From NCBI GenBank assembly GCA_963791635.1, contig CAWBTC010000007.1, forward strand, positions 1 through 64,000: 64,000 nt of DNA, written 5' to 3'. The notes under the pieces are model-generated. The model ran no database searches and had not been told where the DNA came from. It saw nothing but the letters and a program-made list of their open reading frames with translations. Position 1 is the stretch's first letter. Every line of letters starts with the position of its first letter. The position numbers and the translations under genes are program-made. This DNA is from VFMC01 sp963791635. Lineage in GTDB: Bacteria; Actinomycetota; Acidimicrobiia; Acidimicrobiales; Ilumatobacteraceae. This document shows, piece after piece, positions 19,107-28,008 of this stretch.

Positions 19107-20041
19107 TCAGGCGGTGAGGATGTGGGCTCGGCCGTCGCGGACGATGACGGTGTGCTCGAACTGCGCCGTCGGCAGCAGGTCGTTGGTGACCACGGTCCAG
19201 CCGTCGTCCCACTCGTGGTGCTCGGGCGTGCCCGCGGTGAGCATCGGTTCGACGGTGAACGTCAGGCCATCGACCGCGAGGTGGGTGACCGGTTGGATGA
19301 CGTGGTCGATGTGCGGCGCGGCATGGAAGTGACGACCGATGCCGTGGCCGCCGTAGTCGGCGACCACGCCCAAGCCCGCGCGAGTAGGCGAACGGTTGGA
19401 TGGCCCGACCGATCAGCGCCAGGGATTCGCCGGTGCGGATCGCGTCGATGCCGCGCAGCATCGCCTCACGCGTGGTCGTCGACCAGCGAGGCGACGGGCA
19501 TCGCGACCTCGCCGACGGTGTAGGTGGCCGAGCAGTCGCCGTGCATGCCGCCGATGTACGCGGTGACGTCGACGTTCACGATGTCGCCGTCGCGCAACGG
19601 CCGGTCGTCGCCGATGCCGTGACACACCACCTCGTTCACCGAGGTGCAGATCGACTTCGCGAAGTGCTGATAGTGCAGCGTGCTCGGGTAGGCGCCGCGC
19701 TCGACGTACGCATGGTGGGCGATCGCGTCGAGCTCGTCGGTGGTGATGCCGACACGGACTGCGGCGCCGACTGTGTCGCGCACCTCGGCAGCCACGCGGC
19801 ACGCATGCTGCAATCGGGCGAACTCGTCGGGGTCGTCGATGATCTGCACCGACGCCCGATCGGGGCGGGTGTCGCCGTCACGCACGTACCAGGGGCGCTC
19901 GATGTCATCCGGCACGGGCCGCGGCGGGGACACCTTCCCGGGTCGCAACGGCTCGATCGGTGCGCGGAACTCGCCGTGACACCGTTTGTACTTCCGCTTC
20001 GACCCGCACCAGCACACGTCGTTGCCCCGTCGTCGGATCAT
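19107..20041 (-). CDS. map: methionine aminopeptidase with SEC-C zinc motif, two frameshifts
   Basis: Type I methionine aminopeptidase, which removes the initiator Met from new proteins. The N terminus carries a SEC-C motif (NDVCWCGSKRKYKRCHGEF) that binds zinc and, in this class, may dock to the ribosome. The catalytic part has HYQHFAKSICTSVNEVVCHGIGD, the first metal Asp in DIVNVDVTAYIGGMHGD, then GGHGIGRHFHAAPHI, TFTVEPMLTAG and QFEHTVIVRDG. Indels near 19,475 and 19,380 break the frame; all metal ligands remain. Confidence 0.88.
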
Positions 20042-20100
20042 TGGTTCACCCTATGGCGACCATCGTTGAGAGCGACGGTCGACGTCATCGACACGCGATC

Positions 20101-20140
20101 CGAGTGCCAGCGACCACCCCGGGGTGGCACGTGGCACTCG
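20101..20140. terminator. hairpin between the CoxL-like gene and map
   Basis: CGAGTGCCA pairs with TGGCACTCG, and inside lies CCACCCCGGGGTGG, a 14-base palindrome. The structure follows the stop of the CoxL-like gene on the minus strand and precedes map. It may end transcription of the former. GTGGGACTCGG is repeated twice just beside it. Confidence 0.45.
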
Positions 20141-20182
20141 GACCGGACTCGTGGGACTCGGGTGGGCGTGTGGGACTCGGGG

Positions 20183-22609
20183 TCAGATGCCTTCGGCGGC
20201 GCTGAGGCCTGCTTCGTCGACGGCTTGGCCTGCGGCGAGCCTGGCGAAGATCGCCGGGGGGTCGCGCCACGGATCCGCCAGGGTGCCCGCTTCGGCATCG
20301 CGGATCGTGCGCCACACCCGCTCGCTCGTGCACGGCATGTCGATGTGGCGCACACCGAGGTGGGCGAGCGCATCGATCACTGCGTTCTGCACAGCGGGCG
20401 TGCTCCCGATGGTGCTCGCCTCGCCGATGCCCTTCGCGCCCAACGGGTTGAGCGGCGTGGGGGTCTCGGTGCTGTGCACCTCGAAGCTCGGGAACTCCGC
20501 CGCTGACGGAAACGCGTAGTCCATGAAGTTGCCCGTGAGCGGGTTGCCGTCGGTGTCGTAGTGCACCTGCTCGTACAGCGCCTGGCTCACGCCGGATGCG
20601 ACACCACCGTGCTGCTGGCCTTCCACGAGCAGTGGGTTCAGCACCGTGCCACAGTCGTCGACGGCGATGTGGCGCAGGAGCGTGACCTTGCCGGTGTCGT
20701 GGTCGACCTCGACGACGGCGATGTGTGCGCCGAACGGGAAGGTCGCGTCGGCCTGGTCGAAGTCGAGTTGAGCGGCGAGGCCGAGCGTGCCGTCCTCGTG
20801 ATCGACAGGGTCGTCGTCGGTGCCGGAGGCCTCGGCTGCGGCGGCAGAGAGTGCGCTCCAGTCGAGTGCGGTCGCAGGCGCGCCGACCACGCCGATCGTG
20901 CCGGCCACGGTGTCGACCACGATGTCGGCTTCGTCGGCTTCCAACAGCCGCGCGGCGAGCTTCTTCGCCTTGTCGACCATCGCTTCCGTCGCCCTCAGCA
21001 CGGCTGAACCACCGAGCTGCAGCGAGCGCGAGCCGCCGGTGCCACCGCCGGAACGGACGAGATCGGTGTCGACCGCGATCAGCGTGATCCTGTCGACGTC
21101 GATGCCGGTGAGGCTGCTGACGATCATCGCGAAGGCGGTCTGGTGGCCCTGGCCGTGCGCTGAGGTTCCGGCCTTCACCGTGGCCGTGCCGTCCGGATGG
21201 ATCTCGACGGCGCCGTACTCGCTGCTGCCCCCGCCGGCCGTGACCTCCACGTAGGAAGACACACCGATGCCGAGCAGCTTGCGGTCGCCGCGCGAGCGGC
21301 GGGCGGCCTGTTCGCGACGGAGGTCGTCGTAGCCGGCATGGCGTGCCGCGGCGTCGAGCGGGGTCGTGTACTCGCCGGTGTCGTAGGTGACTCCAGTGAG
21401 GGTCGTGAACGGGAACACGTCGTCGGTCAGCAGGTTGCGCTTGCGCAATTCGATCGGGTCGATGCCCAGCTCGAGCGCCGCTTGGTCGACCGCTCGTTCC
21501 AGTAGGGCCGTCGCCTCGGGCCGGCCGGCGCCTCGGTAGGCGCCCGTGGGCGTGGTGTTCGTCGCCGCGACGGCGATGTCGAACTGGATCGCAGGAAACC
21601 GGTAGGTGCCGTTGCTCATCCGGCGGGTGCCGGCGGGCAGGAACGCGCCGAGGCCGGGATAGGCGCCGCCGTCGCCGACGAGGTGGACGCGCAGGCCGGT
21701 GAACGTGCCGTCGGTGGTGCAGCCGAGCTCGACGTACTGCACCTGGGCCCGGCTGTGGGCGAGCGCGAGCATGTCCTCGCTGCGGGTCGACATCCACGTG
21801 CACGCGCGGCCGAGGCGCTTGGTGACGGCGGCCACCACGGTCTGTTCGGGATAGAGGCCTGCCTTGCCACCGAAGCCTCCACCAACGTGTGGCGTGATGA
21901 TCCGCAACTCCTCGGGCTTGATGCCGAGGGCGCGGGCCAGCAGGCCGTGCAGTAAGTGCGGCATCTGCGTGCTGCCGTAGACGACCAGCCGCCCGTCGTC
22001 GGCGATGTACGCCGCTGCGCCGTGTGGCTCCATCGGAGCGACCGCCACTCGCTGGTTCACGTAGCGCCCGCGCACCACCACGTCGGCCGTGGCGAAGATG
22101 TCGGGCTGAGCGGTGTCGGTGGTGGACAATGCGACGTTGTCGCCGTGGAGATCGAAGATCACGGTTGCACCGTCGTCGAACGCGAGCTCGGGATCGACGA
22201 CCGACGGCAGCGCCACGTAGTCGACCAGCACCATGTCGGAGGCATCCTTGGCCTGCACTGCAGTCTCGGCCACGACGACGGCGATCGCCTCGCCGACGAA
22301 GCGCACCTTGTCGACCGCCAGCGGTGGCCGGGCGAAGTCGTCGTGCACCTTGGCCATGCCGTGCATCGGGCGCAGCCCAAGGTCGGCTGCGGTGAGCACG
22401 GCGACCACGCCGGGGGCGGTGCGGGCCTCGCTGGTGTCGATGCCGGCGATGCGTGCGTGGGCGAGTTCGGATCGGACGAACACGAGGTGCAGTGCCCCTT
22501 CGAGCGGGCCGCCCGGGGCGGACAGGTCGTCGACGTAGCGCACCTCACCGAGCAGCAGCTCGGGATCTTCCGTCCGCACCACACGTGTTCCGAGGATCGA
22601 TCCAACCAT
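20183..22609 (-). CDS. molybdenum hydroxylase large subunit (CoxL-like, form II)
   Basis: An 808-residue molybdopterin-binding subunit of the xanthine dehydrogenase/CO dehydrogenase family. It has ITPHVGGGFGGKAGLYPEQ (molybdopterin contact), TGAYRGAGRPEA and the catalytic glutamate region NPLGAKGIGEAST. Form I CO dehydrogenases have AYRCSFR with the copper-ligating Cys; here the loop is AYRGAGR, the form II version, so CO oxidation should not be assumed. The medium FAD subunit and small iron-sulfur subunit are not adjacent, which is unusual. The substrate is unknown, probably a small aldehyde, purine or heterocycle. Confidence 0.9.
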   Translation of the reverse strand: MVGSILGTRVVRTEDPELLLGEVRYVDDLSAPGGPLEGALHLVFVRSELAHARIAGIDTSEARTAPGVVAVLTAADLGLRPMHGMAKVHDDFARPPLAVDKVRFVGEAIAVVVAETAVQAKDASDMVLVDYVALPSVVDPELAFDDGATVIFDLHGDNVALSTTDTAQPDIFATADVVVRGRYVNQRVAVAPMEPHGAAAYIADDGRLVVYGSTQMPHLLHGLLARALGIKPEELRIITPHVGGGFGGKAGLYPEQTVVAAVTKRLGRACTWMSTRSEDMLALAHSRAQVQYVELGCTTDGTFTGLRVHLVGDGGAYPGLGAFLPAGTRRMSNGTYRFPAIQFDIAVAATNTTPTGAYRGAGRPEATALLERAVDQAALELGIDPIELRKRNLLTDDVFPFTTLTGVTYDTGEYTTPLDAAARHAGYDDLRREQAARRSRGDRKLLGIGVSSYVEVTAGGGSSEYGAVEIHPDGTATVKAGTSAHGQGHQTAFAMIVSSLTGIDVDRITLIAVDTDLVRSGGGTGGSRSLQLGGSAVLRATEAMVDKAKKLAARLLEADEADIVVDTVAGTIGVVGAPATALDWSALSAAAAEASGTDDDPVDHEDGTLGLAAQLDFDQADATFPFGAHIAVVEVDHDTGKVTLLRHIAVDDCGTVLNPLLVEGQQHGGVASGVSQALYEQVHYDTDGNPLTGNFMDYAFPSAAEFPSFEVHSTETPTPLNPLGAKGIGEASTIGSTPAVQNAVIDALAHLGVRHIDMPCTSERVWRTIRDAEAGTLADPWRDPPAIFARLAAGQAVDEAGLSAAEGI

Positions 22610-22636
22610 GCGTCGAACCTACAGGCGACCGACACC

Positions 22637-22743
22637 GCGATGAGAGATGAGTGCCGCACGGCCCCTCATCCCTCATCTCACGTGCGTGAATCGAGACCGT
22701 GATGAGTGATGAGGGGGCGCCAGCGGCGCTCATCTCTCATCGC
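22637..22743. repeat. GATGAGAGATGAG repeat cluster, copy 1
   Basis: GCGATGAGAGATGAG (22637-22651) faces CTCATCTCTCATCGC (22729-22743), with degenerate CTCATCCCTCATCTCA and GATGAGTGATGAGG between. The right arm includes the stop codon of the PIN toxin gene; the left arm lies just upstream of the CoxL-like start. The same element recurs at 38,756-38,908. Confidence 0.8.
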
Positions 22744-23180
22744 GGTTGTTCGGGGGACCAGGTCTCGCCGCGGCTGTCGGGGAGGGCCATCCACCGGCCG
22801 CCCTCGTCGTGGACCATGGCCAACAAGGCCGGATCGCTGGTGGCGAGCACGGCGTCGCGGTCGAGTGCGATCGCCGCGGCGCAACAGTCGGCCACGCTGA
22901 CCGCCCGCATCGTCGGGTGGTAGTGCTCGGCTCGCAGCGTTGCGGCGTCGAACGCGGTGAACACATCGACGTCGGAGATCGTGAGGCCGAGCCCGAGCAG
23001 GTCGGCGCTCAGGTCGACCCGATCGGCGCCGTGCACTCGGATCAGCCGATCGAGGGCCTCGGTGAGGTTGATCGCGCTCATGACGACGTGTTCACCGTCG
23101 GCGAGCACGCCTTCGACGAGTGCCGCTGCCGGCTCGTCGGTGAAGTACGCCTCAAGGGCGAAGGCGTCGAGCACGATCAC
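22737..23180 (-). CDS. PIN-domain toxin (VapC-like)
   Basis: A protein of about 147 residues starting at a GTG (VIVLDAFALEAYF). PIN nuclease acidic residues appear in VLDAFALEAYF, the SAINLTEAL glutamate, VADCCAAAIALDRD and LATSDPALL. Such toxins cut RNA, often tRNA or rRNA, when free of antitoxin. The upstream AbrB-type gene overlaps it by 29 bases, as in VapBC modules. The stop codon lies in the dispersed GATGAGAGATGAG element. Confidence 0.85.
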   Translation of the reverse strand: MIVLDAFALEAYFTDEPAAALVEGVLADGEHVVMSAINLTEALDRLIRVHGADRVDLSADLLGLGLTISDVDVFTAFDAATLRAEHYHPTMRAVSVADCCAAAIALDRDAVLATSDPALLAMVHDEGGRWMALPDSRGETWSPEQPR

Positions 23181-23436
23181 GCTCGTCCTCCCGCTCTGCC
23201 TGTTCCTCTCGGATCGCACGTCGCATCTCGTCACTCGTCTCGGTGACGAGGTGCCTGTACTTGCCGCGGAGGTTGCGAACGAAGTCGGGATCGAACGGCC
23301 TGACGATGAGGCCCTCCTTGGTGTCCATCACGATCACGCGGTCGGTGTTCCACCGCTTTCGGACATCGGCTGGGATCGAGATCTGTCCGTTGCGTGAGAT
23401 CTTCATCACCGCCGTCTTGTACGTGGCACCGTTCAT
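23152..23436 (-). CDS. AbrB/SpoVT-type antitoxin (VapB-like)
   Basis: A 94-residue protein with the SpoVT/AbrB swapped-hairpin DNA-binding domain at the N terminus: YKTAVMKISRNGQISIPADVRKRW, then DRVIVMDTKEGLIVRP. The C-terminal helix, rich in Arg and Glu, is where VapB antitoxins wrap the toxin. It precedes and overlaps the PIN gene. It should bind its own promoter and neutralise the toxin. Confidence 0.85.
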   Translation of the reverse strand: MNGATYKTAVMKISRNGQISIPADVRKRWNTDRVIVMDTKEGLIVRPFDPDFVRNLRGKYRHLVTETSDEMRRAIREEQAEREDERDRARRLRP

Positions 23437-23533
23437 GGCCTCACTGTAGCGATGCGGTGAATCGTTGTATGTCGAATTGGTCCACCACCTGGTGGATGTT
23501 CTCGACACGGTGGGAGAAGATGATCCATCGCAT

Positions 23534-24838
23534 GGATACGCCTTCACTCGTGCGTTCGGTGCCTCCGCTGCTCCTCGGCGACGACGGTGACGTCGTGATG
23601 GGGAGCGAGGGTCGACCGTTCGCGTTGCCGACGGGCACCGTCACGTTCCTGCTCGCCGACGTCGAGGGATCGACGAAGCGATGGGAGGCCGAGCCCGAGG
23701 CGATGGCGATGGCAATCGCCCGCCACTACGAGATCCTCGAACGGGCGATCAGCGATGCGGGCGGCGTACGCCCGGTCGAACAGGGTGACGGTGATTCGGT
23801 GGTCGGGGCGTTCTCGCGGGCGAGCGACGCAGTGGCCGCCGCGGTCACCGCACAGCGAGCGCTGGCGGCCGAGGTGTGGCCGGAGGGCGCCGAGCTCGGG
23901 GTGCGGATGGCCGTGCACACCGGTGAGGCACAGCTGCGCGACGAGGGCAACCACTTCGGGCAGGCGATCATCCGCTGCGCCCGGCCGCCCTGCCCGCCTC
24001 GTTCAGGACGACCCGGCTCCTCGCCGATTCGCTCACGCACCTCATCGATGGCGATCTGGTGGAGGCACGACGTCGCACGGCCGCGACGACCATGGATCTG
24101 TTCGCCTCGGTTCGGGGTCGCTCGTACCTGGCTCAGCTCGACCTCGCACTCGACGATCCTTGAGGCGGCTCGCACGCATGCGCTCGAGCTGCGCACGGTT
24201 GCGAGTGGATCGACGCTCCGTACATCGACACCGTGGTCGACCTCGTGCTCGGGGAGTGCGCGTGGCCGGACGACCTCGATGAGGCGCTGGCGTCGGCGCG
24301 CCGGTCGTTGGTCAGGGCGGCCGAGTACGGGTTGTGGCCGAGCGCGGTCGATTCGCTCGAGGCGATCCGGTCGATGGTGATCGCAGGTGGCCGAGTGCGC
24401 GACGGGGCGCGGCTGCTCGCCGCGGCACAGACCGGCCGTGACTCGATGGGCTACGTGTACCGGTTCGCCCATCGGGCCCGTTACGTGGCCGAGGCGACGG
24501 CGATCGCATGCGACGACGACGGGTGGGACGAGGGTGCCGGTCTGATGCTGCCGGCGGCGGTCGATCTGGCTCGCCGGATGCGCGGCGAACGGGTGCGGTC
24601 GACGGTGGGGTGGGGGAGCCTGACGCCGACCGAGCTCGCCGTGGTCGAGCAGGTGTCAGCCGGTCTCACCAACCCGCAGATCGCCGAGCGGTTGTTGATG
24701 GGTCGGGCGACGGTGAAGACACACCTGCTGCACGCCTTCGCAAAGCTGGGTGTCGGTAGCCGGGCAGAGCTGATGGCGGCAGCGATCCGCCGTCAGCGCA
24801 ACGCGAACGACATCGACACGAACCACGACGGAAGGTAG
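23534..24838 (+). pseudogene. class III cyclase-LuxR regulator with internal deletion
   Basis: The 5' part encodes a class III nucleotide cyclase domain: GTVTFLLADVEGSTKRWE, RPVEQGDGDSVVGAF and GVRMAVHTGEAQLRDEGNHFGQAIIRCAR. The 3' part encodes a TPR-like helical region (DDLDEALASARRSLVRAAEYGLW) and a LuxR-type helix-turn-helix: SLTPTELAVVEQVSAGLTNPQIAERLLMGRATVKTHL. Proteins of this type have an AAA/STAND ATPase of several hundred residues between; here cyclase and TPR parts meet near 23,985, with further frame changes to 24,220. The protein as read cannot be full length. Its partner gene downstream is also internally deleted. Confidence 0.75.
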
Positions 24839-24848
24839 GAGCAACGAC

Positions 24849-25429
24849 ATGCGCATCGACATCGGTGGTGGGGTCAGGATCTACGTCGATGTCGACGGGC
24901 TGGGGCTCGAGCCGGTCGACGGGAAGCTGGTGCAGCGGCCCACGCTGCTTCTGCTGCACGGCGGGCCGGGTATGGACCACGCCACGTACAAGCTGGGCAT
25001 GCACCTCCTGCGCGACGTGGCGCAGGTGGTGATGTACGACCACCGCGGGCAGGGGCGCAGCGATCGGCGCACGCCCGACGAGTGGAACCTCGACACGTGG
25101 GCCGACGACGTGGTGCGGCTGTGTGACGCGCTCGAGATCGACAAGCCGATCGTGCTCGGCAACTCCTTCGGCGGCTTCGTCGCCCAGCGCTACCTCGGTC
25201 GACATCCCGAGCACCCGGGCAAGGTGGTGCTCAGCTCCACCGTCGCCAGGTGGAACCTCGATGCGGTGCTCGGCCAGTTCGAGCGGCTCGGTGGTGCTCT
25301 GAGGAGATCGCCGCCCACCTGCCCGCGGAACATGTGCAGTTCGAGCGATTCGCCCACAGCGGTCATGGCGTCTTCCGCGACGAAACCGACAAGGCCTACG
25401 CGATCCTCCGCGAGTTCGTCACCACCTGA
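24849..25429 (+). pseudogene. alpha/beta hydrolase with the cap region deleted
   Basis: The N-terminal part is a proline iminopeptidase-like alpha/beta hydrolase: TLLLLHGGPGMDHATYK (oxyanion hole), VVMYDHRGQGRSD, and the nucleophile elbow VLGNSFGGFVAQRYLG. After FERLGG near 25,295 the frame jumps, and the next sense frame reads SEEIAAHLPAEHVQFERFAHSGHGVFRDETD, which is the catalytic histidine loop and C terminus. About 80-100 residues (lid plus acid residue) are missing. The tail ends REFVTT. GGAAGGTAGGAG upstream is a strong ribosome site. It may be real decay or an assembly deletion. Confidence 0.75.
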
Positions 25430-25497
25430 TCGCAGCGCAGACGAGCGACGTCTCCGGTCCTCGTCGCGCCAGGCCGGCCGTGGAGCGAGGCGCCCGG

Positions 25498-26820
25498 TCA
25501 GACGAGCAGGCGAGCAAGGATCGTCTCGGCGGCGGAGCGACCGGCGCGCAGGGCACCTTCGATGTAGCCCGGGAACGCGTCGGCCAGCTCGGTCGACGCG
25601 AACGAGATGCCGGGGGCCCCTGCGCACAGCATGCCGATCGCATCGGCGTGCGGTGGCGCATGGTGGGGGTCGACGATCTCGTTGCAGTAGCCGCCGGCAC
25701 CCCACCGGTCCTGCCTCCAGTCGCGTTCGAGGAACGACACCGGTGTTCCTGCCTCTGGCCCGTATGCCTCGACCAGCCGATCGAGCACGAGCCGTCGGCG
25801 CTCGTCGGCGCTCAGGTCGTGCAGTTCGTACGCGCCGCGGCCACCGACGAAGCCGACGATCGTCGGTCGATCCTCCGTCGGGCCGGCCTCGGCGCAGTAC
25901 AGGCCGATCGGGTGGAGGAACCGCCGGGTGTGGCCGATGTCGTCGCGTCGCCAGAACGGACGCTCGTACCGCACGAGGAACTTGAACACGTCGCCGGCGC
26001 GGTAGGCGCGCACCGTGTCCGCCAGGGCGTCCGGCAGCGGTGGCACGAACTCGAGGTGCGGTACGGCCGCAGGGGGCACCGCGAGCAGCACGTGGTCGGC
26101 ACGCACCGTCTCCTCGCCGGCCGGGCCGCGGCCTTCGATCGTGACCCCGGTGGCGTCGCACCGGATCCGCTCGATGGCGACCCCGAGCTGCACCGGACGG
26201 GGGAGCGACGCGGCGAGGTCGACCGCGACTCGGTGGATCGTCTCGGCGACGATGTACTGCAGCTCGGGCACGGTGAGCGGTGTGCGCTGCGCCTCGTGGG
26301 CCGCGTTCGCCACGGGGATGCGGTCGAGGGGCATGCACAGCATGCTGCCGATGCTGGCGCGTGCCGCCTCGAGCACGACCGGGTCGTCGATCTGCGATAC
26401 CAGCCAGGCGTCGGCCGACGTGTCGGGCAACGAGTCGAGCGGCTGCTCGTCGAGCTCCTCCCACACCGACCAGCCCTCGTCCTCGAGGTGATCGAGTTCG
26501 ACGGGGTCGGCGGTGGGGCGGTCACCGAAGAACGTGTGCCCCGGCCGACCATCGCCGACCTCGACCAGCTGCTTGCCCTGTGCGCGGACGAGGTCGAGCA
26601 CGTGGGTCATGTCGTCGCACACGAACTGCCCGCCGGTATCGACGAGCGACCCCAGCTCGTCGGTCTGCGATTCGACCTTGCCGCCGACGCGGTCGCGCGC
26701 CTCCACCACCACGACATCGATCCCGCTCTCGGCGAGCAGTGTGGCGGCCCGGAGGCCGGCGAAGCCGGCGCCCACCACGGCGACCTGCACCCGCACGACG
26801 TCATCCCTTGTGTTGTCCAT
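25498..26820 (-). CDS. flavin monoamine oxidase family protein
   Basis: A complete 440-residue FAD amine oxidase. The FAD motif VAVVGAGFAGLRAATLLAESG is near the N terminus, followed by VVVEARDRVGGKVES. The second FAD motif at the C terminus is GISFASTELADAFPGYIEGALRAGRSAAE. GERDW-like aromatic residues near DRWGAGGYCNEIVDP resemble those around the substrate cage. It is inserted, on the opposite strand, between the hydrolase remnant and a partial copy of that hydrolase's 3' end, so it may have arrived by insertion. Confidence 0.9.
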   Translation of the reverse strand: MDNTRDDVVRVQVAVVGAGFAGLRAATLLAESGIDVVVVEARDRVGGKVESQTDELGSLVDTGGQFVCDDMTHVLDLVRAQGKQLVEVGDGRPGHTFFGDRPTADPVELDHLEDEGWSVWEELDEQPLDSLPDTSADAWLVSQIDDPVVLEAARASIGSMLCMPLDRIPVANAAHEAQRTPLTVPELQYIVAETIHRVAVDLAASLPRPVQLGVAIERIRCDATGVTIEGRGPAGEETVRADHVLLAVPPAAVPHLEFVPPLPDALADTVRAYRAGDVFKFLVRYERPFWRRDDIGHTRRFLHPIGLYCAEAGPTEDRPTIVGFVGGRGAYELHDLSADERRRLVLDRLVEAYGPEAGTPVSFLERDWRQDRWGAGGYCNEIVDPHHAPPHADAIGMLCAGAPGISFASTELADAFPGYIEGALRAGRSAAETILARLLV

Positions 26821-26894
26821 GCGGCCAAGAGTCGCGCATCGACGGTTCGATGGCCAGCCGAGTGGCGTTCGTGCCCCTGCTTCCAGCGTGCGCC

Positions 26895-26957
26895 GCGATT
26901 TCCGCGACGGAAGCCGGCATGACCGGCGCGATCCTCTGCGAGTTCGTCACCACCTGA
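26895..26957 (+). repeat. second, degraded copy of the hydrolase 3' end
   Basis: TCCGCGACGG at 26901 through the TGA at 26955-26957 repeats the last 56 bases of the hydrolase remnant at 25,374-25,429. In the final 30 bases 29 match, including the codons for REFVTT and the stop. Together the two copies flank the reverse-strand amine oxidase as direct repeats. Confidence 0.75.
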
Positions 26958-27075
26958 CCGTGTGAGCCGATCGCCGGCCTGGGTGCGATCGCTCGTCGGC
27001 GCTCGTCGGTCGAGGCCCATGCCCGGGGTGCGTAGTGTCGCGGGTGGCGGGCAGTCACGGATGGGAGAGACGTGG

Positions 27076-28002
27076 ATGAACAGCTACCCGGGGAACCCGC
27101 GCGAGTACGTGATCGCGTCGTACCGCTACCTGCGGTTGTCGATCGTGGTGCTCGTCGCGACGTTGGGCATGGCACTGCTGATCGAGCGCAGCAAGGCGAG
27201 TTGCATGCAGGGCTCGATCAGCGCCTACTACTACACACCGGTGCACGCCGTGTTCGTCGGCGCATTGGTCGCGATGGGCGTGGTGATGGTGGCGCTCAAG
27301 GGGCGCGACCCGGTCGAGGACCTCTGCTTCAACCTCGCCGGTGTGCTCGCGCCCGTGGTGGCGTTCGTGCCCACGGCGAGGCCGTCGACGATCTGCAGCC
27401 GGACCGGTGACGAGGTGGCGATCGGCACCGCCGCGCTGGTGAGCAACAACGTGCCAGCACTCCTCGTCGGCGCAGGGCTGGCGATCGTGGTCGCATACGG
27501 CATCGCGCAACGCCAGGGCAAGGTGAGGGTGCAGGAGCAGGTGCGCCGGGTGCCTCGCTCGACCGCCGTCGGCATCGCGCTCAGCGCGCTGGCGCTGGGC
27601 GCCGGCGTCGCCTGGTACCTGCTCGACATCGACAGCTTCGTGCAGCGTGCCCACGGCGTCGCCGCGGTCGCGATGTTCACCGCGATCTGGTGCGCCGTGT
27701 TGCTGAACGCCGGATGGCCGACGGGCGTGATCGCATGGGTCTACCAGCGCCTCGGGGCCGATGCCCCGGCGGCGTCGATCGGTCCCCGACAGGCCCTGTA
27801 CCGCCGTTGGTACCGGGGACTGTCGCTGTTCATGGCCGGCGCAGGCGTCGCGGCTGCCGTCTCGCTCGCGTGGGACTGGGATCAGCGCGTGTTCTGGCTG
27901 GAGGCAGCCGAGATCACCCCGTTCGCACTGTTCTGGCTCTTGCAGACCTTCGAGTCGTGGGAGTACGGCATCGAACCACCGCCCACCGCCACGGCCGCCT
28001 GA
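27076..28002 (+). CDS. multi-pass membrane protein of unknown function
   Basis: A 308-residue integral membrane protein with about seven hydrophobic segments: residues 16-35 (LRLSIVVLVATLGMALLIE), 54-75 (VHAVFVGALVAMGVVMVALKG), 85-100, 120-142, 162-182, 190-215 and 250-300. The N-terminal block SISAYYYTPVHAVFVGALVAMG resembles a conserved actinobacterial membrane family, related perhaps to DUF998. I chose the ATG at 27076 because of the spaced GGGAGAG 15 bases upstream. No catalytic motifs are visible. Confidence 0.7.
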   Translation: MNSYPGNPREYVIASYRYLRLSIVVLVATLGMALLIERSKASCMQGSISAYYYTPVHAVFVGALVAMGVVMVALKGRDPVEDLCFNLAGVLAPVVAFVPTARPSTICSRTGDEVAIGTAALVSNNVPALLVGAGLAIVVAYGIAQRQGKVRVQEQVRRVPRSTAVGIALSALALGAGVAWYLLDIDSFVQRAHGVAAVAMFTAIWCAVLLNAGWPTGVIAWVYQRLGADAPAASIGPRQALYRRWYRGLSLFMAGAGVAAAVSLAWDWDQRVFWLEAAEITPFALFWLLQTFESWEYGIEPPPTATAA

Positions 28003-28008
28003 CGTCGG

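Noticed and set aside
20183..22609. Assignment as CO dehydrogenase (coxL)
   Set aside because: The copper-ligand loop of form I is absent (AYRGAGR), so CO oxidation is not supported.
26280..26965. Plus-strand frames covering the amine oxidase at 25.5-26.8 kb
   Set aside because: They are Arg/Pro-rich shadows of the oxidase gene with no motif.
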